A DNA stretch of 60,852 nt from an uncultured Oscillibacter sp. (GTDB lineage: Bacteria > Bacillota > Clostridia > Oscillospirales > Oscillospiraceae): positions 1-60,852 of the forward strand of contig CAMBKF010000007.1 in the NCBI GenBank assembly GCA_945868085.1, in the 5' to 3' direction. The first letter of the stretch is position 1; every line of letters starts with the position of its first letter. Positions 8,056 through 16,691 of the stretch are shown piece after piece. The notes under the pieces were generated by a model. It ran no database searches and had not been told where the DNA came from. It saw only the letters and a program-made list of their open reading frames with translations. The translations under genes and the position numbers were made by a program.

Positions 8056-8681
8056 TAAATACCGTACTTGTGGAAGATGACCTGTATATGCAGCGGCATT
8101 TCATTGAGCGGCTGGATGCCGACGGCGGCTTTCACCTGGCCGGCATATACCGGGATGCCTTTGATGCGGAGAAGCACTGCGGCGCCGGCGTAAACCTCAT
8201 TCTCATGGATGTGCAGACCCAGCACAAGCACTCCGGTCTGGCCGCCGCGGAGCGCATCAAAAAAGCATTTCCCCACACCCGGATCGTCATCGTTACCTCC
8301 CTGGTGGATCCCGAGGTGCTGGCCAGAGCCCGGCGGGGCGCGGCCGACAGCCTGTGGTACAAGGACCACGGCACGGAGGAGCTGCTGGATGTGGTAAAGC
8401 GCACCCTGGCCGGCGAGCATATTTTCCCCGGTGCCGCCCCGGCGGTGGAGATGGAGGAGGCCATGTCCGACGTCTTCTCTCCCCGTCAGCTGGATATCCT
8501 CCGCTGGTACATACGGGGTCTGACCTACCAGGAGATCGCCGACAGGCTGGGCATCTCCAAAAACGGCGTCCGCTGGAACCTGGACGACATGGTGGCAAAG
8601 GGCGGCTTTGAGAGCCGCGAGGCGCTGGTGGCCACCGCCATCGAAAACAAGCTGGTCGTCACCACCCTGAAAGACGAATAA
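8052..8681 (+). CDS. LuxR/NarL-family response regulator
   Basis: The 209-residue protein has an N-terminal receiver domain with acidic residues near position 10 (VEDD), phospho-acceptor Asp53 in LILMDVQT and Lys104 in WYKDHG. A C-terminal helix-turn-helix follows (about 143-200: FSPRQLDILRWYIRGLTYQ, then EIADRLGISKNGVRWNL). Its start overlaps the kinase stop. The likely target is the palindrome at 8774-8791 just downstream, which overlaps a promoter; that link is inference from position. Confidence 0.85.
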   Translation: MINTVLVEDDLYMQRHFIERLDADGGFHLAGIYRDAFDAEKHCGAGVNLILMDVQTQHKHSGLAAAERIKKAFPHTRIVIVTSLVDPEVLARARRGAADSLWYKDHGTEELLDVVKRTLAGEHIFPGAAPAVEMEEAMSDVFSPRQLDILRWYIRGLTYQEIADRLGISKNGVRWNLDDMVAKGGFESREALVATAIENKLVVTTLKDE

Positions 8682-8691
8682 GCATCCATTT

Positions 8692-8724
8692 CCCCCTGGC
8701 CCACACGGCCAGGGGTATTTTTTT
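8692..8724 (+). terminator. Terminator of the two-component operon
   Basis: CCCCTGGCC and GGCCAGGGG form a 9-bp stem, followed by TATTTTTTT. It lies 11 bases after the regulator stop. Confidence 0.85.
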
Positions 8725-8773
8725 GTGTCCGGACGCAGAGTTTCTCGAAAAAAGTCTGCACTTGCGCACTGCT

Positions 8774-8817
8774 ACTGGCACATGTGCCAGTGACAAGACA
8801 GCGTGAACCCGTACAAT
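8774..8817 (+). promoter_or_regulatory. Promoter with an 18-bp palindromic operator
   Basis: ACTGGCACATGTGCCAGT (8774-8791) is a perfect palindrome. Its end overlaps a -35-like GTGACA (8790-8795), followed 16 bases later by TACAAT (8812-8817). The layout suits an activator touching RNA polymerase at the -35 box; the LuxR-type regulator encoded immediately upstream is the obvious candidate. Confidence 0.65.
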
Positions 8818-8866
8818 GGAATGTGTAAGATCAGAGGAGTGTACCAAAAAAGGCGGTGATGGAAAA

Positions 8867-9250
8867 ATGAAGAAGATCGTTTTGGACATCCAAAGCAGCA
8901 TCCATGCCCACAACATGGAGCGAATGCTGCTGCAGGAGCTGGAGGATTGCCAGGTGGTGATCTCCGAGTCCCCGGACTCCACCGCCGAGTGGTGCCGGCT
9001 GCACAGGCCCCATGTGCTTTTGATGGAGGTCAAGGCGTTTTCGCCCTGGATGTTTTCTGAGCGCATGGCCATCTGCGACAAGGTCCGGCGAAACGGGGAA
9101 AATTGCCGCATCATTCTGTTTGTAGATGACGAAAGCGATGAGACACTTGCCGAAAAGGTCCGGCAGGCCCGGCGGGAGGGGCGGATCGACGCCTTCCTGT
9201 TCGGCTCAGTGTCCGAGACCTACTTTGCTTCGGTCATTGACAGCGTGTAA
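8867..9250 (+). CDS. Pseudo-receiver domain protein
   Basis: This 127-residue single-domain protein has the size and hydrophobic pattern of a CheY-type receiver, but the phospho-acceptor strand reads HVLLMEVKAF: Glu54 replaces the usual Asp. The C-terminal LFG motif takes the place of the conserved Lys region. It may be a phosphorylation-independent signalling module or partner of the upstream regulator. The start follows AGGCGGTGATGGAAAA. The gene is driven by the palindrome promoter and leads into the secreted-protein gene 29 bases downstream. Confidence 0.55.
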   Translation: MKKIVLDIQSSIHAHNMERMLLQELEDCQVVISESPDSTAEWCRLHRPHVLLMEVKAFSPWMFSERMAICDKVRRNGENCRIILFVDDESDETLAEKVRQARREGRIDAFLFGSVSETYFASVIDSV

Positions 9251-9279
9251 ATCGGAACAAAAAAGGAGGAACGAGAACC

Positions 9280-10131
9280 ATGAAATCGACCGCGAAAAAA
9301 CTCATCACCCTTCTGCTGAGCCTGGTGATGATCGTAAGCCTGGTCCCCTACACGGCTTTCGCGTCCGGTGACTACAGCGACGGGCAGACTTGCCCCGGCT
9401 GCGATCATTATCACTGGGGTGACCGGATGTGTGATGACTGCGGCGGCTGCACAAGATACTGCACGGACTTCTGCTGGCTGGGCATGCACTGCAACAACTG
9501 CGGCGACTGTCTGCTCGACAGCTTTGAGTCGTGCATCGAATGCGGCTACTGCTTCGACTGCATGATGGAGAACAACCACTGCGCGGAGTGCTATGCCGAC
9601 TACATCGGCAACGGCGACCAGCTGTGCGGCAACTGCCGCCGCTGCCCCGACTGCGTAGGCGAACTCTGCCCCGACTGCGGCTTCTGCGTGGACTGCGCCA
9701 ACGATGAGGAAGGCATGCACTGTCCCGAGTGCGGCAACTGCTATCAGATCACCGATCAGTGCGAGGACATAACAAACAACCACTGCACCGACTGCTGCAA
9801 TCCCTGCTGGCAGTGCAACCGATGCATGTTTGACGCCGATGACGAGCTCTGCCCCGACTGCGGCCTGTGCCTGACATGCTGCGCCAGCAACTCCGAAAAC
9901 TCCGGCGGCACCGGTGAGGTCTGCATCGAGAGCAGCGATTGGGACGATCACATCTGCTCGGACTGCGGCGGATACTTTGAGCTGGACGACCTGTGCGAAA
10001 GCTGCGGCTCCGCCGGCGTCATCCGCTGCCCCGAATGCTGCGAGAGCGCCTCGGAGTGCTCCATGAGCATGTGCGAATACGCCCCCCGACTACGCGGAGC
10101 ATTTCTGCGAGAATTGCGGCAGATGCTTTGA
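9280..10131 (+). CDS. Secreted cysteine-rich CxxC-repeat protein, N-terminal part before a frameshift
   Basis: The frame starts with a signal peptide (residues 1-29, SLVPYTAFAS) after AAAAAGGAGGAACGAGAACC. It then reads more than 200 residues of very dense CxxC and CxxCGxC knuckles, for example CPDCGFCVDC and CSDCGG. This looks like tandem short metal-binding ribbons, most likely zinc, exposed outside the membrane. The frame breaks at a run of six C (10082-10087). With one C fewer, translation continues as APDYAEHFCENCGRCFDD straight into the large downstream ORF. The last 14 residues of this ORF are therefore out-of-frame sequence. The whole gene would be 9280-13156, about 1291 residues. Confidence 0.8.
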   Translation: MKSTAKKLITLLLSLVMIVSLVPYTAFASGDYSDGQTCPGCDHYHWGDRMCDDCGGCTRYCTDFCWLGMHCNNCGDCLLDSFESCIECGYCFDCMMENNHCAECYADYIGNGDQLCGNCRRCPDCVGELCPDCGFCVDCANDEEGMHCPECGNCYQITDQCEDITNNHCTDCCNPCWQCNRCMFDADDELCPDCGLCLTCCASNSENSGGTGEVCIESSDWDDHICSDCGGYFELDDLCESCGSAGVIRCPECCESASECSMSMCEYAPRLRGAFLRELRQML

Positions 10132-10255
10132 CGATGCCGCGGCCTGCGACACCTGCCTGGAGGAGTATGTCCTGCGCTGCGAGGATTGCTGTGCGGAGGC
10201 CAGCGAGGCGGAGTACGGCTGTGACGACGGTCTCTGCCAGTTCTCTGCTGATTTT

Positions 10256-13156
10256 GTGGAGCATATAGCGTCCGCCCATCCCGGCCATATCAACAAGCAC
10301 AGTGCCACTCCCAGCAACCGCTGGAGCATTGAACCCGGCTATCACTATCGCGCCTGCCGTTACTGCTCGGATACAGCGCATTATACCGGCAAGGCGGCGC
10401 ATAGCTTCAACAAGGCCGGCGTGTGTACCGTCTGCGGCTATAAAAACGGCGCCGTTATCTACATCACCCGCCAGCCCACCGATGCCAAAGTCCGGATCTC
10501 CGATCCGTATGCCGGGGCGGAGAGCAAATATAACCCCGCCAACAATACGGTGCGATTCACCGTCAAGGCCCAGGGCAATTCCCAAATTTTGTATTGCTGG
10601 CATGTAGTCGTAGAATATTCCAACGGGAAAACGGTGGATTATGCCGCCGACAATTGGGATTACCTGAAGGACGAGAAGAAAAACGGCGCCGTAATCGAGG
10701 GCTTTGACACCAATACACTTTCTGTGTCGGTTCCCTATTATGCCTGCCAGCAGAACTACTATGTCTACTGCGACATACACGACGAAAGCGGCGAAAACAG
10801 AGTCCTCAGCGACCGGGTAAAGATCAATGCCGACCATAATTATGCCAAGGCCATAAAGACCATGGTCGATGGCGACCGGGCCAACACCTTCACAGACAAG
10901 TTTGATGGAAAGTCCTTCACTTACGTCCATTCCAGCGGCCATTATCTGTACTGCTCCGGATGCTATTACAGCGACATGGATATGGACGATGTGCCGCGCC
11001 GCACGTCAAAGCCCGTATCCCACAGCTTCGGTTCCACGTCCTTCAAGACCTCCGACACGGGCAAAAAGTACCGCATAGCCAAGTGCTCCGACTGCGGCTT
11101 TGAGCAGTACACCTCCGTGCATGATCATCAATACTATGAGGACAACGGCTATTGCAAGCCGGACTACGAGGCAACGGAAAAAGTCGCCGCCTACGGGCAT
11201 GTGCTCAAGTGCCTCACCACCGACTGCCCCCAGACCATCACCGAGCCCCACGACTGGGGCTGGCAGATCGTTGCCTGGCCCAGGGAGGGCAGCAGCAGCG
11301 GCATGCGTCGGGAATGTAAGATCTGCCTCTATTCGGAAGAATACGTCTACGCCTATGACGAAAACAACACCCGGGTCCCCCTGGACTGGACCATGGACAC
11401 CTCCCTGGTAGAAGTAAGCGGGGCCGATGTATCCAAGCCCATTGTGGCAGCCGGGGAAAAGATCTTCCTGACGGTGAATCACGCGGGAAATGCCACGCCC
11501 CAAAAATGCACTACCTGGAAGGTATATTACCAGGCCACTCTGGGTGCCGCACGGGAAGATATAACTTCCTACTATTACAAGAGAGTCGAGTTTGGGGGCC
11601 GCCCTGTCAAGCTTTTCCAGATCGTGCCGATGGACGACGGAGCGAAATGGCGCGTCAATCAGGTCACGCTGCCCAGCGGGGTGACCGGCGGCGGCAAGCT
11701 GATCTTTGAACCCGTTTGGGCCGACTGCACCGAGCATGACCCCGTGGTCATCAACCAGAAGGATCCCGTCTGCAGCGTAGACGGCTACACCGGCGACACC
11801 GTGTGCCGGCTGTGCAATACCGTCATCACTAAGGGAACCGACATCCCGGCCACCGGCCAGCACCGCCGGAGCGATGAGCCCATCGAGGGTACGGCCCGGG
11901 AGGGCAGCTGCACCCGCAGATCGTATTCCGGCAACTATACCTGCCTGGACTGCGGCTGTGTCCTCCGGGGCGAGAGCGGCGGCTATTACCATAAAAGAGT
12001 GTGTACATCGGAAAGTAAGATCCCCAAGTGCCAGGACGGTTACACCGGTGACTATATCTGCGTTGACTGCGGCAAGCTCGCCAAGAAGGGCTATGTCCTC
12101 CCGGCGTGCCACAACAAGATGTTTGATGAGTCCACTGTTGTCCCGGCTACCTGCACCACCCAGGGCTACAGCGGCGACTATGTCTGCAAGGACTGCGGCA
12201 AGCTCTTAGAGTATGGCCAGGCAACGGCAAAGCTGGGGCACAGCTGGGTGGAAAACAAAGCCGCCAGCACCGCTTCTACCGCAGCCTACAAATGCTCCGC
12301 TGCAGGCTGTACCGCGGAGCGGTATGCGTGTAAGAGCATGGCGGACGTCAAACTCACCGCAAGCTATCTGACCTCCACTGGCAAGCCATACATTAAGTGG
12401 GATGCCGTGGCCGGGGCTGACAGCTACTCCGTATATCGCAGCGGCAGCAAGGACGGCACTTATACCCTCCTGGGCACCACTACGGCCACCAATTATACCG
12501 ACAGCAAGGCCAATGCCGGCTACACCTATTACTACAAGGTGAAGGCTGTCAGCAAGGTAAAGACCGCAGCCAACTCCTATTACAGCACCGCCGTGGCGGC
12601 CACCTGCCACTGCGCAAGACCGACGGTTACACCGGATTATCTGGCCTCCACCGGTAAGCCCTACATCAAGTGGACGGCAGTGGCCGGGGCCAGCCAGTAC
12701 GAGGTGTACCGCAGCGGCAGCAAGGACGGCACCTATACCCTCCTGGGCACCGCCACGGCCACCAATTATACCGACAGCAAGGCCAACGCCGGCTATACCT
12801 ATTACTACAAGGTCAAGGCCGTCAGCAAGGTGAAGATCGCGGCCAATTCCTATTACAGCGCCGCCGTGGCGGCCACCTGCCACTGCGCGAGACCCGCAGT
12901 GAAGATCACCACCACCTCCGCCGGTAAGCCCAGGCTGACCTGGGATGCCGTGGCTGGCGCCAGCCAGTATGAGATCTACCGGGCCACCTCGCAAAACGGC
13001 ACATACACCAAGATGTACACCACCACCGCTCTGAGCTACACCAATACCTCTGCCAAGGCAGACACTACCTACTATTATAAGGTGAAGGCCGTCAGCAAGG
13101 TGAAGACCGCGGCCAACTCCGCTTACAGCACCGTGGTGAGCATCAAGGCTAAGTAA
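10256..13156 (+). CDS. Secreted cysteine-rich protein, C-terminal part with fibronectin-III-like repeats
   Basis: The open frame really begins right after the C6 tract at about 10088, with Cys pairs continuing up to the nominal ATG at 10256, which has no ribosome binding site. The part from 10256 contains further short HxxxxxGxCxxCGY motifs and paired CxDCG modules, for example CVDCGKLAKKGY and CKDCGKLLEYGQ. Three fibronectin-III-like repeats of about 90 residues end the protein (from about 12343, 12628 and 12898), each carrying TGKPYIKW-like and YYYKVKAVSKVK motifs. No cell-wall anchor or transmembrane tail is visible, so it is probably released or held non-covalently. Function unknown; surface adhesion or metal binding is plausible. 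Confidence 0.75.
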   Translation: MEHIASAHPGHINKHSATPSNRWSIEPGYHYRACRYCSDTAHYTGKAAHSFNKAGVCTVCGYKNGAVIYITRQPTDAKVRISDPYAGAESKYNPANNTVRFTVKAQGNSQILYCWHVVVEYSNGKTVDYAADNWDYLKDEKKNGAVIEGFDTNTLSVSVPYYACQQNYYVYCDIHDESGENRVLSDRVKINADHNYAKAIKTMVDGDRANTFTDKFDGKSFTYVHSSGHYLYCSGCYYSDMDMDDVPRRTSKPVSHSFGSTSFKTSDTGKKYRIAKCSDCGFEQYTSVHDHQYYEDNGYCKPDYEATEKVAAYGHVLKCLTTDCPQTITEPHDWGWQIVAWPREGSSSGMRRECKICLYSEEYVYAYDENNTRVPLDWTMDTSLVEVSGADVSKPIVAAGEKIFLTVNHAGNATPQKCTTWKVYYQATLGAAREDITSYYYKRVEFGGRPVKLFQIVPMDDGAKWRVNQVTLPSGVTGGGKLIFEPVWADCTEHDPVVINQKDPVCSVDGYTGDTVCRLCNTVITKGTDIPATGQHRRSDEPIEGTAREGSCTRRSYSGNYTCLDCGCVLRGESGGYYHKRVCTSESKIPKCQDGYTGDYICVDCGKLAKKGYVLPACHNKMFDESTVVPATCTTQGYSGDYVCKDCGKLLEYGQATAKLGHSWVENKAASTASTAAYKCSAAGCTAERYACKSMADVKLTASYLTSTGKPYIKWDAVAGADSYSVYRSGSKDGTYTLLGTTTATNYTDSKANAGYTYYYKVKAVSKVKTAANSYYSTAVAATCHCARPTVTPDYLASTGKPYIKWTAVAGASQYEVYRSGSKDGTYTLLGTATATNYTDSKANAGYTYYYKVKAVSKVKIAANSYYSAAVAATCHCARPAVKITTTSAGKPRLTWDAVAGASQYEIYRATSQNGTYTKMYTTTALSYTNTSAKADTTYYYKVKAVSKVKTAANSAYSTVVSIKAK
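12343..13150 (+). repeat. Three tandem fibronectin-III-coding repeats
   Basis: The first two repeats share long near-identical DNA, for example GCCACCAATTATACCGACAG at both 12487 and 12760, and the third is more diverged. A fourth relative ends the broken surface gene at 27290-27545. Such repeats invite recombination and assembly collapse. Confidence 0.7.
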
Positions 13157-13218
13157 GGTTTCCCTGCCCCCATGGCGATCGCATACAACCGAAACCTTCC
13201 ATCTTGAACCCATGGCCC

Positions 13219-13252
13219 CCAGCGGGCGGTGACGGGATCCGCCGCCCGCTGG
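13219..13252. repeat. GC-rich inverted repeat
   Basis: CCAGCGGGCGG (13219-13229) and CCGCCCGCTGG (13242-13252) form an 11-bp stem in the gap after the FN3 gene. There is no T run, so its role as a terminator is doubtful. Confidence 0.5.
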
Positions 13253-13277
13253 TCACGAAAGAGGCTTGCGAAAGTCC

Positions 13278-13321
13278 CTTTCCGAAAGGCGGCCCCTCTT
13301 TGATGGCCGCCTTTCGGAAAG
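13278..13321. repeat. Perfect 17-bp inverted repeat upstream of a lipoprotein gene
   Basis: The arms 13278-13294 and 13305-13321 are perfectly complementary around a 10-base loop, ending 29 bases before the lipoprotein start. With no T run after it, it may be an mRNA 5' stabiliser or attenuator and not a terminator. Confidence 0.6.
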
Positions 13322-13350
13322 AAATTCTGTTAAAAAAGGAGGATGCCGGG

Positions 13351-14277
13351 ATGAAACGAAAAAACTTGGCAGCAGCCCTTATCCTGCTGCTTCTGCTGGC
13401 CATGCTCTCCGGCTGCGCAGGGAGCCCAGGCGGCGGTGACCGGCAGCCGGGCGGCAGCATCACGATACCGTCGGAGGGCAGCATTACCAAGCCGCCGGAA
13501 GGCAGCACCTCAAATCCGTCAGAGGTCACCGAGCCCACCGACCCAAGCCATTTGGCCCTGTGTAAGGAGATCGAAGCAAGCGGCCGCCCGGCCGGCATGG
13601 CCTTTCTGGGCTATGTGGGGGAGAGCGCTGCGGAAAGCGACCTGCGCAGCGCCCTGAAAAGCGGTCCCTACGCGGAGAAGTATGCGTTCCTCGCCGATGC
13701 CCCCCTTGTGGATGCAGGCGGCGCGGAGCTGTACGCAGTGGTGACGGCCGCAAAGGACTGCCGTGCCTCCGTTTACCGGGCCCAGCTGAACAAAAGCGGC
13801 ACATACGATGTGCAGACCGCCCAGCCTCTCTATGAAGGCGCCGGGTACGACTGCTTCCTCCTGCGCTGCAACGTCAGTGACATTCATTCCAACGCAGCCA
13901 TTTCCTTTGCGGACGGCACCGGGACTTTTTCCGTATACCCCATGCTGTCCGGTGCGGACGGACGGCTGGTGGCGGAGGGATGCCACGACTTCTCTCTTTA
14001 CCCGGAGACAGAGGAGCTCGTGGAGGATAAAAACGTGCAGATCGCCCGGGAGCTGCTGGCGGAGGCCGAGCCGGTGCGCCAGCGCATGGCCCAGGGCATG
14101 GTCCTCCTCTATACCGGGGAGCGCGAGACCATTGAGGGCCGGGACTGCTGGGTCTTTGCTCTCGGCACCGACCACGATGGGCAATTCGTGCGGGAAGCGC
14201 TTTACGGCGTGTGCGATAACCTCATCTACACCTACGATGTCATATTCGACCAGTGGAGCATTCTCGGCGCGGAATAA
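13351..14277 (+). CDS. Lipoprotein of unknown function
   Basis: The 308-residue protein opens with a lipoprotein signal peptide (MKRKNLAAALILLLLLAMLSGC; lipobox LSGC, Cys22), so it should be lipidated and held on the outer face of the membrane. A Gly/Pro/Ser linker to about residue 65 is followed by a soluble domain I do not recognise. The start has AAAAAAGGAGGATGCCGGG upstream. It is the first of several lipoproteins in this co-directional cluster. Confidence 0.7.
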   Translation: MKRKNLAAALILLLLLAMLSGCAGSPGGGDRQPGGSITIPSEGSITKPPEGSTSNPSEVTEPTDPSHLALCKEIEASGRPAGMAFLGYVGESAAESDLRSALKSGPYAEKYAFLADAPLVDAGGAELYAVVTAAKDCRASVYRAQLNKSGTYDVQTAQPLYEGAGYDCFLLRCNVSDIHSNAAISFADGTGTFSVYPMLSGADGRLVAEGCHDFSLYPETEELVEDKNVQIARELLAEAEPVRQRMAQGMVLLYTGERETIEGRDCWVFALGTDHDGQFVREALYGVCDNLIYTYDVIFDQWSILGAE

Positions 14278-14346
14278 CCCTATCAGCGATCATCTTCGGC
14301 AGGATCCGAAGCGACAAAATATAAAAATTGGAAAGGAGTCTATATC

Positions 14347-15759
14347 ATGGGACTTATTAAAGCGGGAATCGGTGCCCTGGGCGGCACATTGGCAGATCAG
14401 TGGAAGGAATTTTTCTACTGTGAGTCCATGCCCAAGGAGGTGCTTGTCACCAAGGGACAAAAGCGCACCAGCGGCCGTTCCTCCAACACCAGGGGGAATG
14501 ACAACATCATCTCCAACGGCTCCGGCATCGCCGTGGCCGACGGCCAGTGCATGATCATCGTGGAGCAGGGCAAGGTGGTGGAGGTCTGCGCCGAGCCCGG
14601 CGAATTTACATACGATGCCTCCACAGAGCCCTCCATCTTCTCCGGCGACCTCGGCGAGGGCATTATGGCCAGCTTCAAGACCATCGGCAAGCGCTTCACC
14701 TACGGCGGCGACACCGGCAAGGATCAGCGGGTGTACTACTTCAATACCAAGGAGCTCATCGACAACAAGTTCGGCACGCCGAACCCCATCCCCTTCCGGG
14801 TGGTGGACAGCAAGATCGGCCTGGACGTGGACGTGTCGGTGCGCTGCTCCGGCGTGTACTCCTATAAGATCGCCGACCCCCTGCTGTTTTACACCAACGT
14901 GTGCGGCAACGTGGAGCAGGAATACACCCGGGATGAGCTGGATGGCCAGCTGAAAACCGAGTTCATCAGCGCTCTGCAGCCGGCCTTTGGCAAGCTATCC
15001 GACCTGGAGCTGCGGCCGAATAAGATCGTCAGCCACAACACCGAGCTGGAGGACGCCATGAATACGGCCCTCTCCGCCAAGTGGGGCGAGCTGCGGGGCC
15101 TGAAGGTAGTGAGCATCGCCCTGGGCTCCGTGACCCTCCCGGAGGAGGACGCGGAGATGATCAAGCAGGCCCAGCGCACGGCCATCATGCGCGATCCCAC
15201 CATGGCGGCGGCCACGCTGGTGGGCGCTCAGGCGGATGCCATGAAGACTGCGGCGGGCAACTCCGCCGGCGCCATGACCGGCTTTATGGGCATGGGCATG
15301 GCCGGTGCTGCCGGCGGCATGAACGCCCAGAACCTGTTCGCCATGGGCCAGCAGCAAGCTCAGGCCCAGGCGCAGCCCAGCGCCCCGGCGGCCCCGGCGG
15401 CAGATGCCTGGAAATGCGCCTGCGGCGCCACGGTCACCGGTAAGTTCTGCCCGGAGTGCGGCGCTAAAAAGCCCGAGCCCGTGCAGGCCGGCGCCTGGAA
15501 GTGCAAGTGCGGTGCCACGGCCACGGGCAAATTCTGCCCCGAGTGCGGCAGCCCGAAGCCTGCGGACGAAGGCGGCTGGACCTGCTCCTGCGGCACGGTG
15601 AACACGGGTAAGTTCTGCCAGAACTGCGGTGCCAGGAAGCCCGAGGGCGCCCCCAGGTACCGCTGCGATAAATGCGGCTGGGAGCCGGAGGACCCGGCAC
15701 ATCCGCCGAAATTCTGCCCCGAGTGCGGCGATCTCTTTGACGACAAGGACCGCCTGTAA
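14347..15759 (+). CDS. SPFH/stomatin-family protein with C-terminal zinc ribbons (YdjI-like)
   Basis: The 470-residue protein has a short N-terminal segment, an SPFH/band-7-type domain (about 50-290), a Met/Gly/Ala-rich linker, and four zinc-ribbon units near the C-terminus (WKCACGATVTGKFCPECG, repeated with variations). It matches the virion-core-like/YdjI family of prohibitin-type scaffolds with zinc ribbons. In Bacillus, ydjI sits with ydjG, ydjH and the PspA-like ydjF and is linked to membrane stress. AAAGGAGTCTATATC precedes the ATG. A DUF4428 gene follows 17 bases later with the same ribbons. Confidence 0.85.
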   Translation: MGLIKAGIGALGGTLADQWKEFFYCESMPKEVLVTKGQKRTSGRSSNTRGNDNIISNGSGIAVADGQCMIIVEQGKVVEVCAEPGEFTYDASTEPSIFSGDLGEGIMASFKTIGKRFTYGGDTGKDQRVYYFNTKELIDNKFGTPNPIPFRVVDSKIGLDVDVSVRCSGVYSYKIADPLLFYTNVCGNVEQEYTRDELDGQLKTEFISALQPAFGKLSDLELRPNKIVSHNTELEDAMNTALSAKWGELRGLKVVSIALGSVTLPEEDAEMIKQAQRTAIMRDPTMAAATLVGAQADAMKTAAGNSAGAMTGFMGMGMAGAAGGMNAQNLFAMGQQQAQAQAQPSAPAAPAADAWKCACGATVTGKFCPECGAKKPEPVQAGAWKCKCGATATGKFCPECGSPKPADEGGWTCSCGTVNTGKFCQNCGARKPEGAPRYRCDKCGWEPEDPAHPPKFCPECGDLFDDKDRL

Positions 15760-15776
15760 GACTAAGGAGGAACAAT

Positions 15777-16691
15777 ATGGGACTTTTTGATAAGAAATTC
15801 TGCGACATCTGCGGCGAAAAGATCGGCCTTTTGGGCAATCGCAAGCTGGAAGACGGCAACCTCTGCAAGGATTGCGCCCGGAAGCTCTCTCCCTTCTTCA
15901 GTGAGCGCCGCCACTCCACCGTGGATGACATCCGCCGGCAGCTGGCCTACCGGGAGGAGAACCAGCGCCAGCTGGTGAACATCCACCCCACCCTGGTGTT
16001 CGGCAACCGGCTGCGCATCCGGGTGGACACAGCCCAGCGCAAGTTCGTGATCTGCCGGGCCGAGGACTGGCGGGGCGAGAATCCCGACATCATCGACCTC
16101 TCCCAGGTCCGCAGCGTCACCACCGACATCCGCGAGGATAAGGAGGAGCTGTTCTACGAGGATCAGGACGGCAATAAGAAGAGCTATTGCCCGCCCCGCT
16201 ACGAGTGCGAGTACGCCTTTCTCCTCAACATCGTGGTGGATTCCCCGTGGTTTGATGAGATCCGGGTGGAGCTCAGCGAGGGCAGCCGCCCCGACAGCCC
16301 CTATACCGATCTCTACCGCCAGTACCAGGCCCAGATGAGCCAGGCGGTGCAGGTCCTCATGGGCGGCGCGGCCCCCATGGGTCAGCAGCCCTATGGCCAG
16401 CAGCCCGCCTATGGCCAGCAGCCTTTCGGCCAGCAGGCCGCCTTTGGCCAGCAGCCCTACGGTCAGACGCAGACCGCCACCTATGTGCAGCCCCAGCCCG
16501 CGGCCCAGCCCGCCCAGGCGGCAGGGACCTGGACCTGCGCCTGCGGCGCAGTGAACACCGGCAAATTCTGCCAGAGCTGCGGCAATCCCCGCCCGGCGGC
16601 GCAGCCCGTGCGCTGCCGCTGCGGCTGGGCCCCCGCCCCCGGCCAGGCCACGCCCCGGTTCTGCCCCGAATGCGGCAGTCCGCTGGCCTGA
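15777..16691 (+). CDS. DUF4428 domain protein with zinc ribbons
   Basis: The 304-residue protein starts MGLFDKKFCDICGEKIGLLG, the Cys-pair DUF4428 module (second pair at about 31-34), followed by a domain at about 60-170. A Gln-rich linker with repeated YGQQ/FGQQ units follows, then two C-terminal ribbons (WTCACGAVNTGKFCQSCG and CRCGWAPAPG...CPECG) nearly identical to those of the SPFH protein upstream. Shared ribbons suggest the two proteins assemble together at the membrane. A strong AGGAGGAACAAT precedes the ATG; the stop overlaps the next gene as TGATG. Confidence 0.8.
   Translation: MGLFDKKFCDICGEKIGLLGNRKLEDGNLCKDCARKLSPFFSERRHSTVDDIRRQLAYREENQRQLVNIHPTLVFGNRLRIRVDTAQRKFVICRAEDWRGENPDIIDLSQVRSVTTDIREDKEELFYEDQDGNKKSYCPPRYECEYAFLLNIVVDSPWFDEIRVELSEGSRPDSPYTDLYRQYQAQMSQAVQVLMGGAAPMGQQPYGQQPAYGQQPFGQQAAFGQQPYGQTQTATYVQPQPAAQPAQAAGTWTCACGAVNTGKFCQSCGNPRPAAQPVRCRCGWAPAPGQATPRFCPECGSPLA

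Noticed and set aside
9500-10100. CRISPR-like regular repeats in the cysteine-rich gene
   Set aside because: The regularity is codon-level (TGC-GAC-TGC type) within an ORF, with no identical repeats and spacers.
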